A stretch of 7,179 bases of DNA from an uncultured Clostridia bacterium (lineage in GTDB: Bacteria > Bacillota > Clostridia > Oscillospirales > Ruminococcaceae). Location: assembly GCA_945867255.1 (NCBI GenBank), contig CAMBHV010000062.1:1-7179 (forward strand), written 5' to 3'. Each line of letters starts with the position of its first letter. Position 1 is the stretch's first letter. Below are positions 5,991-7,179 of the stretch, piece by piece. The notes under the pieces are model-generated. The model did not search any database. It was given only the letters and a program-made list of their open reading frames with translations, and was not told where the DNA came from. Both the position numbers and the translations under genes were made by a program.

Positions 5991-7179
5991 TCACAACACC
6001 TCAATATTATCCCGCGGAGTAATGTTCTTCATCACGTTTTTAGTGTCAAAAATCGCCTTGGCATTCTGCTGCACCATCGTGTAGTCCACATTGGTGTGGG
6101 CACAGGTAATCATCACCAAATCTGCCTGCTGCACCACTTTCGGGGTCAGCGCCAGGATACTACGCAGCACTTTACCTCCATGTTTGCACTCAGTCACCCA
6201 GGGGTCAAAGTAGCTGACTTCAGCCCCAACTTCGTTCAGCTCATCGATAACGCGCAGGGCCGGGCTCTCTCGATAGTCGTCGATATCCTGTTTGTAAGCT
6301 ACACCCAGTACCAGCACTTTGGCGCCATTAATGGCCTTTTTATGTCGGTTCAAAATATACATCGCCCGCTCCACACAGTATTCGGGCTGGCTGTCATTAA
6401 TAACCATGCTGTTTTCAATGAGCGTAGTGTGAAAGCCGTACTCCCGGGCTTTCCAAGTGAGATAATACGGATCCAGCGGAATGCAATGGCCACCTAGACC
6501 CGGACCGGGATAAAATGCCTGGAACCCGTAAGGCTTTGTTTTGGCGGCATCCACCACTTCCCATATGGAAATACCCATACGGTTGCACAATCGGGCCAGT
6601 TCATTCACAAGGCCGATATTAATGTTGCGGTAAGTGTTTTCCAGAATTTTCTCCATCTCGGCCACCGCAGGGCTAGAAACTTCCTGCACATCGCCATCCA
6701 GACCGGCACGATACATGGCAGCAATCACTTCGGTGGCATCCTTACCTACACCACCCACCACCTTGGGCGTATTTTTGGTTTTGTAGATTAGGTTGCCCGG
6801 ATCCACTCGTTCAGGGCTGAAACCCAGATAAAAATCCTTGCCGCATACAAGGCCACTGCCCTGTTCCAAAATGGGCTTAATCAGTTCTTCTGTAGTACCG
6901 GGATAGGTGGTGGATTCCAGAACCACCATCGTCTTCGGCTTAAGATACTGCGACACCGCAATGGAAGAATCTCTTACGCAACTGATGTCCGGCTCTTGAT
7001 GGGCGTCCAGCGGGGTGGGCACACAAATTGCAATAAAGTCCACATCTTTGATGAAGCTGAAATCAGTGGTGGCGCGCAGTTTTCCACTTTGAACAAGAGC
7101 CGCCAAGTCGCTATCTACCACGTCGCCGATATAGTTATGCCCGGCGTTCACCATATCCACCTTGGTGCTTTGCACATCA
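5991..7179 (-). CDS. wbpA: UDP-N-acetylglucosamine 6-dehydrogenase, N-terminus cut by window edge
   Basis: The frame is open to the right edge and the first visible residues (DVQSTKVDMVNAG) fall in the middle of the usual Rossmann domain, so about 30-40 N-terminal residues lie outside. It belongs to the UDP-glucose/GDP-mannose dehydrogenase family, which oxidises C6 of a nucleotide sugar to the uronic acid in two NAD-dependent steps. Seen, numbered from the GTG at 7175: CVPTPLD (51-57), ESTTYPGTTEEL (87-98), GFSPERVDPG (118-127), ENTYRNINIGLVNELA (179-194), and PGPGLGGHCIPLDP (223-236) with catalytic Cys231, then GVAYKQDIDDYRESPA (291-306). The ENTYRN and GGHCIPLDP segments and the following wbpB-like gene point to UDP-GlcNAc as substrate. 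A UDP-ManNAc dehydrogenase (WecC-like) is the main alternative. Moderately GC-rich (53% in the line 6481-6540). The family is certain; the sugar is probable. Confidence 0.92.
   Translation of the reverse strand, partial: DVQSTKVDMVNAGHNYIGDVVDSDLAALVQSGKLRATTDFSFIKDVDFIAICVPTPLDAHQEPDISCVRDSSIAVSQYLKPKTMVVLESTTYPGTTEELIKPILEQGSGLVCGKDFYLGFSPERVDPGNLIYKTKNTPKVVGGVGKDATEVIAAMYRAGLDGDVQEVSSPAVAEMEKILENTYRNINIGLVNELARLCNRMGISIWEVVDAAKTKPYGFQAFYPGPGLGGHCIPLDPYYLTWKAREYGFHTTLIENSMVINDSQPEYCVERAMYILNRHKKAINGAKVLVLGVAYKQDIDDYRESPALRVIDELNEVGAEVSYFDPWVTECKHGGKVLRSILALTPKVVQQADLVMITCAHTNVDYTMVQQNAKAIFDTKNVMKNITPRDNIEVL
5997..6002 (-). promoter_or_regulatory. Ribosome binding site deciding the wbpB-like start
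   Basis: GAGGTG on the minus strand lies within the last codons of the upstream dehydrogenase gene. Spacing to ATG 5988 is eight bases, whereas to the alternative GTG 5994 it is only two, so the ATG is preferred. Confidence 0.6.

Larger units (their letters stand above)
1..7179 (-). other. Single polysaccharide-biosynthesis operon segment
   Basis: All seven genes face the same way. Junctions from upstream to downstream are 2, 30, 13, -8, 11 and 10 bases. Several stops overlap the next ribosome binding site or start. No hairpin followed by a T run and no convincing -35/-10 pair is visible in these short gaps. The unit continues beyond both edges, so promoter, terminator, flippase, polymerase and initiating transferase must lie outside if present. 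Confidence 0.85.

Noticed and set aside
5431..6497. Two overlapping plus-strand open frames (217 and 182 codons) opposite the wbpB- and wbpA-like genes.
   Set aside because: They are antisense shadows of strongly conserved enzymes and show no domain-like sequence.

Overview
The window is one block of seven genes, all on the minus strand, so transcription runs from the right edge to the left edge. Neighbouring genes are separated by at most about 30 bases or overlap, and I see no internal promoter or terminator. It is therefore a slice of a single operon whose two ends lie outside the window. The content is a surface-polysaccharide (capsule, exopolysaccharide or O-chain type) biosynthesis locus. 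Purine-rich ribosome binding sites, the protein style and the compact gene spacing suggest a Firmicute, perhaps a gut-type Clostridia member. That placement is a weak inference, because these genes move readily between phyla.

In transcription order: (1) a nucleotide-sugar 6-dehydrogenase of the UDP-GlcNAc dehydrogenase (WbpA) type, lacking its N-terminus at the right edge; (2) a Gfo/Idh/MocA oxidoreductase of WbpB type; (3) a small sugar N-formyltransferase; (4) a DegT/DnrJ/EryC1 PLP aminotransferase of WbpE type; (5) an integral-membrane acyltransferase-3 family gene broken by an in-frame TAG and by a one-base frameshift in a T7 run; (6) a GT4 glycosyltransferase; (7) a GT2 glycosyltransferase, cut by the left edge.

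Genes 1, 2 and 4 form the known route UDP-GlcNAc -> UDP-GlcNAcA -> 3-keto intermediate -> UDP-2-acetamido-3-amino-2,3-dideoxy-glucuronic acid. In the classical Pseudomonas/Bordetella route the new 3-amino group is then acetylated by WbpD/WlbB. No such enzyme is visible here, and a formyltransferase sits between the WbpB-like and WbpE-like genes. The simplest reading is that this locus makes a 3-formamido uronic acid (a GlcNAc3NFoA-type sugar), which one of the two glycosyltransferases may add to a growing repeat unit. The broken acyltransferase would have decorated the glycan, and may no longer do so.

Base composition is strongly mosaic. Genes 1, 2 and 4 are GC-rich (hand-counted sample lines 53-70%). 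The formyltransferase and acyltransferase are AT-rich (about 28-38% in sample lines), with a sharp change inside the 3' end of the aminotransferase gene near 3090. This fits cassette exchange in a variable glycan locus. No RNA gene, mobile element, CRISPR array or intergenic stretch above 300 bases is present.
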